Below are positions 20,301 through 20,346 of a stretch of DNA of 20,346 nucleotides, one piece after another. The notes under the pieces were generated by a model. The model did not search any database and was not told the DNA's origin. It worked only from the letters and a program-made list of their open reading frames with translations. The number at the start of each line of letters is the position of its first letter. The stretch's first letter is position 1. Position numbers and translations under genes: made by a program. Source of the stretch: a virus; IMG/VR virus record IMGVR_UViG_3300025889_001205, positions 1 to 20,346 of that record. One strand, 5' to 3'.

Positions 20301-20346
20301 CTAATTATTTTCTTTCCACTTTCTGTAAGCTTCAGCACTTCTTTTT
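20301..20346 (-). CDS. C-terminus of an unknown gene (cut by right edge)
   Basis: The minus strand is open in one frame from the window edge to TAG at 20301-20303 and reads KRSAEAYRKWKENN, a charged helical ending. Only about 14 codons are seen, so neither start nor function can be given. It supports the view that genes continue upstream on the same strand. Confidence 0.4.
   Translation of the reverse strand, partial: KRSAEAYRKWKENN

Overview
The window is one continuous stretch of an AT-rich tailed-phage genome (siphovirus type), read entirely from the minus strand, so the biological order runs from 20346 down to 1. The host is most likely a member of the Bacteroidota, probably a flavobacterium. 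The reasons are that Shine-Dalgarno sites are essentially absent and starts are preceded by A/T-rich leaders, that three gaps carry the Bacteroidota-type -7 box TATATTTG (TAnnTTTG), that a tail protein ends in a BACON-like domain, and that most virion proteins resemble families I know from Bacteroidota phages. No integrase, repressor pair, endolysin, tRNA or CRISPR array is visible. There is no gene-free stretch over 300 bases.

Region by region in transcription order: (1) 20346-17559, replication and recombination: the end of an unknown gene, a structured leader with a terminator-like hairpin, a DUF1376-like replication initiator/loader, a short DnaB-like helicase, a coiled-coil protein, a PD-(D/E)XK nuclease resembling a Holliday-junction resolvase, and NinG. 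(2) 17558-16019: its own promoter, an ERF annealing protein, a YqaJ/RecB-type exonuclease and a small protein with an SSB-like acidic tail. (3) 16015-13881, regulation and small genes: an HTH protein, a small ECF-like sigma factor, and several short unknowns including a two-helix membrane protein. (4) 13852-12376: terminase small and large subunits. (5) 12255-1, virion genes in four blocks: tail chaperone, tail completion, gp10-like, two tail proteins, a 47-aa gene and tape measure; then protease, a beta-rich protein and a Cys-rich protein; then scaffold fusion, major capsid and tail tube; then a 109-aa protein and the portal, which runs off the left edge.

Two observations stand out. First, the tail-chaperone gene has a run of nine T followed by a second, start-less open frame in -1 phase that reads as good protein and ends in an ATGA overlap with the next gene. 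This is a programmed -1 frameshift giving a short and a long product, as in lambda G/GT. Second, each of the four virion blocks begins with the same bipartite sequence, ACAAA - 11 nt - ACGTA(T/A)ATA, placed 7-8 nt before the start codon. Written as AAC-N15-CGTA it has the layout of an ECF-sigma promoter, and the phage encodes a two-domain ECF-like sigma factor upstream of these blocks. The replication, recombination and sigma genes instead carry the host-type TATATTTG box. The likely programme is that host polymerase expresses the early and middle genes including the sigma factor, which then switches on four near-leaderless late transcripts. Terminators after the capsid and tail-tube genes would tune the output of those transcripts.

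The virion genes are mirrored relative to transcription: the portal is about 12 kb from the terminase and tail genes precede head genes.
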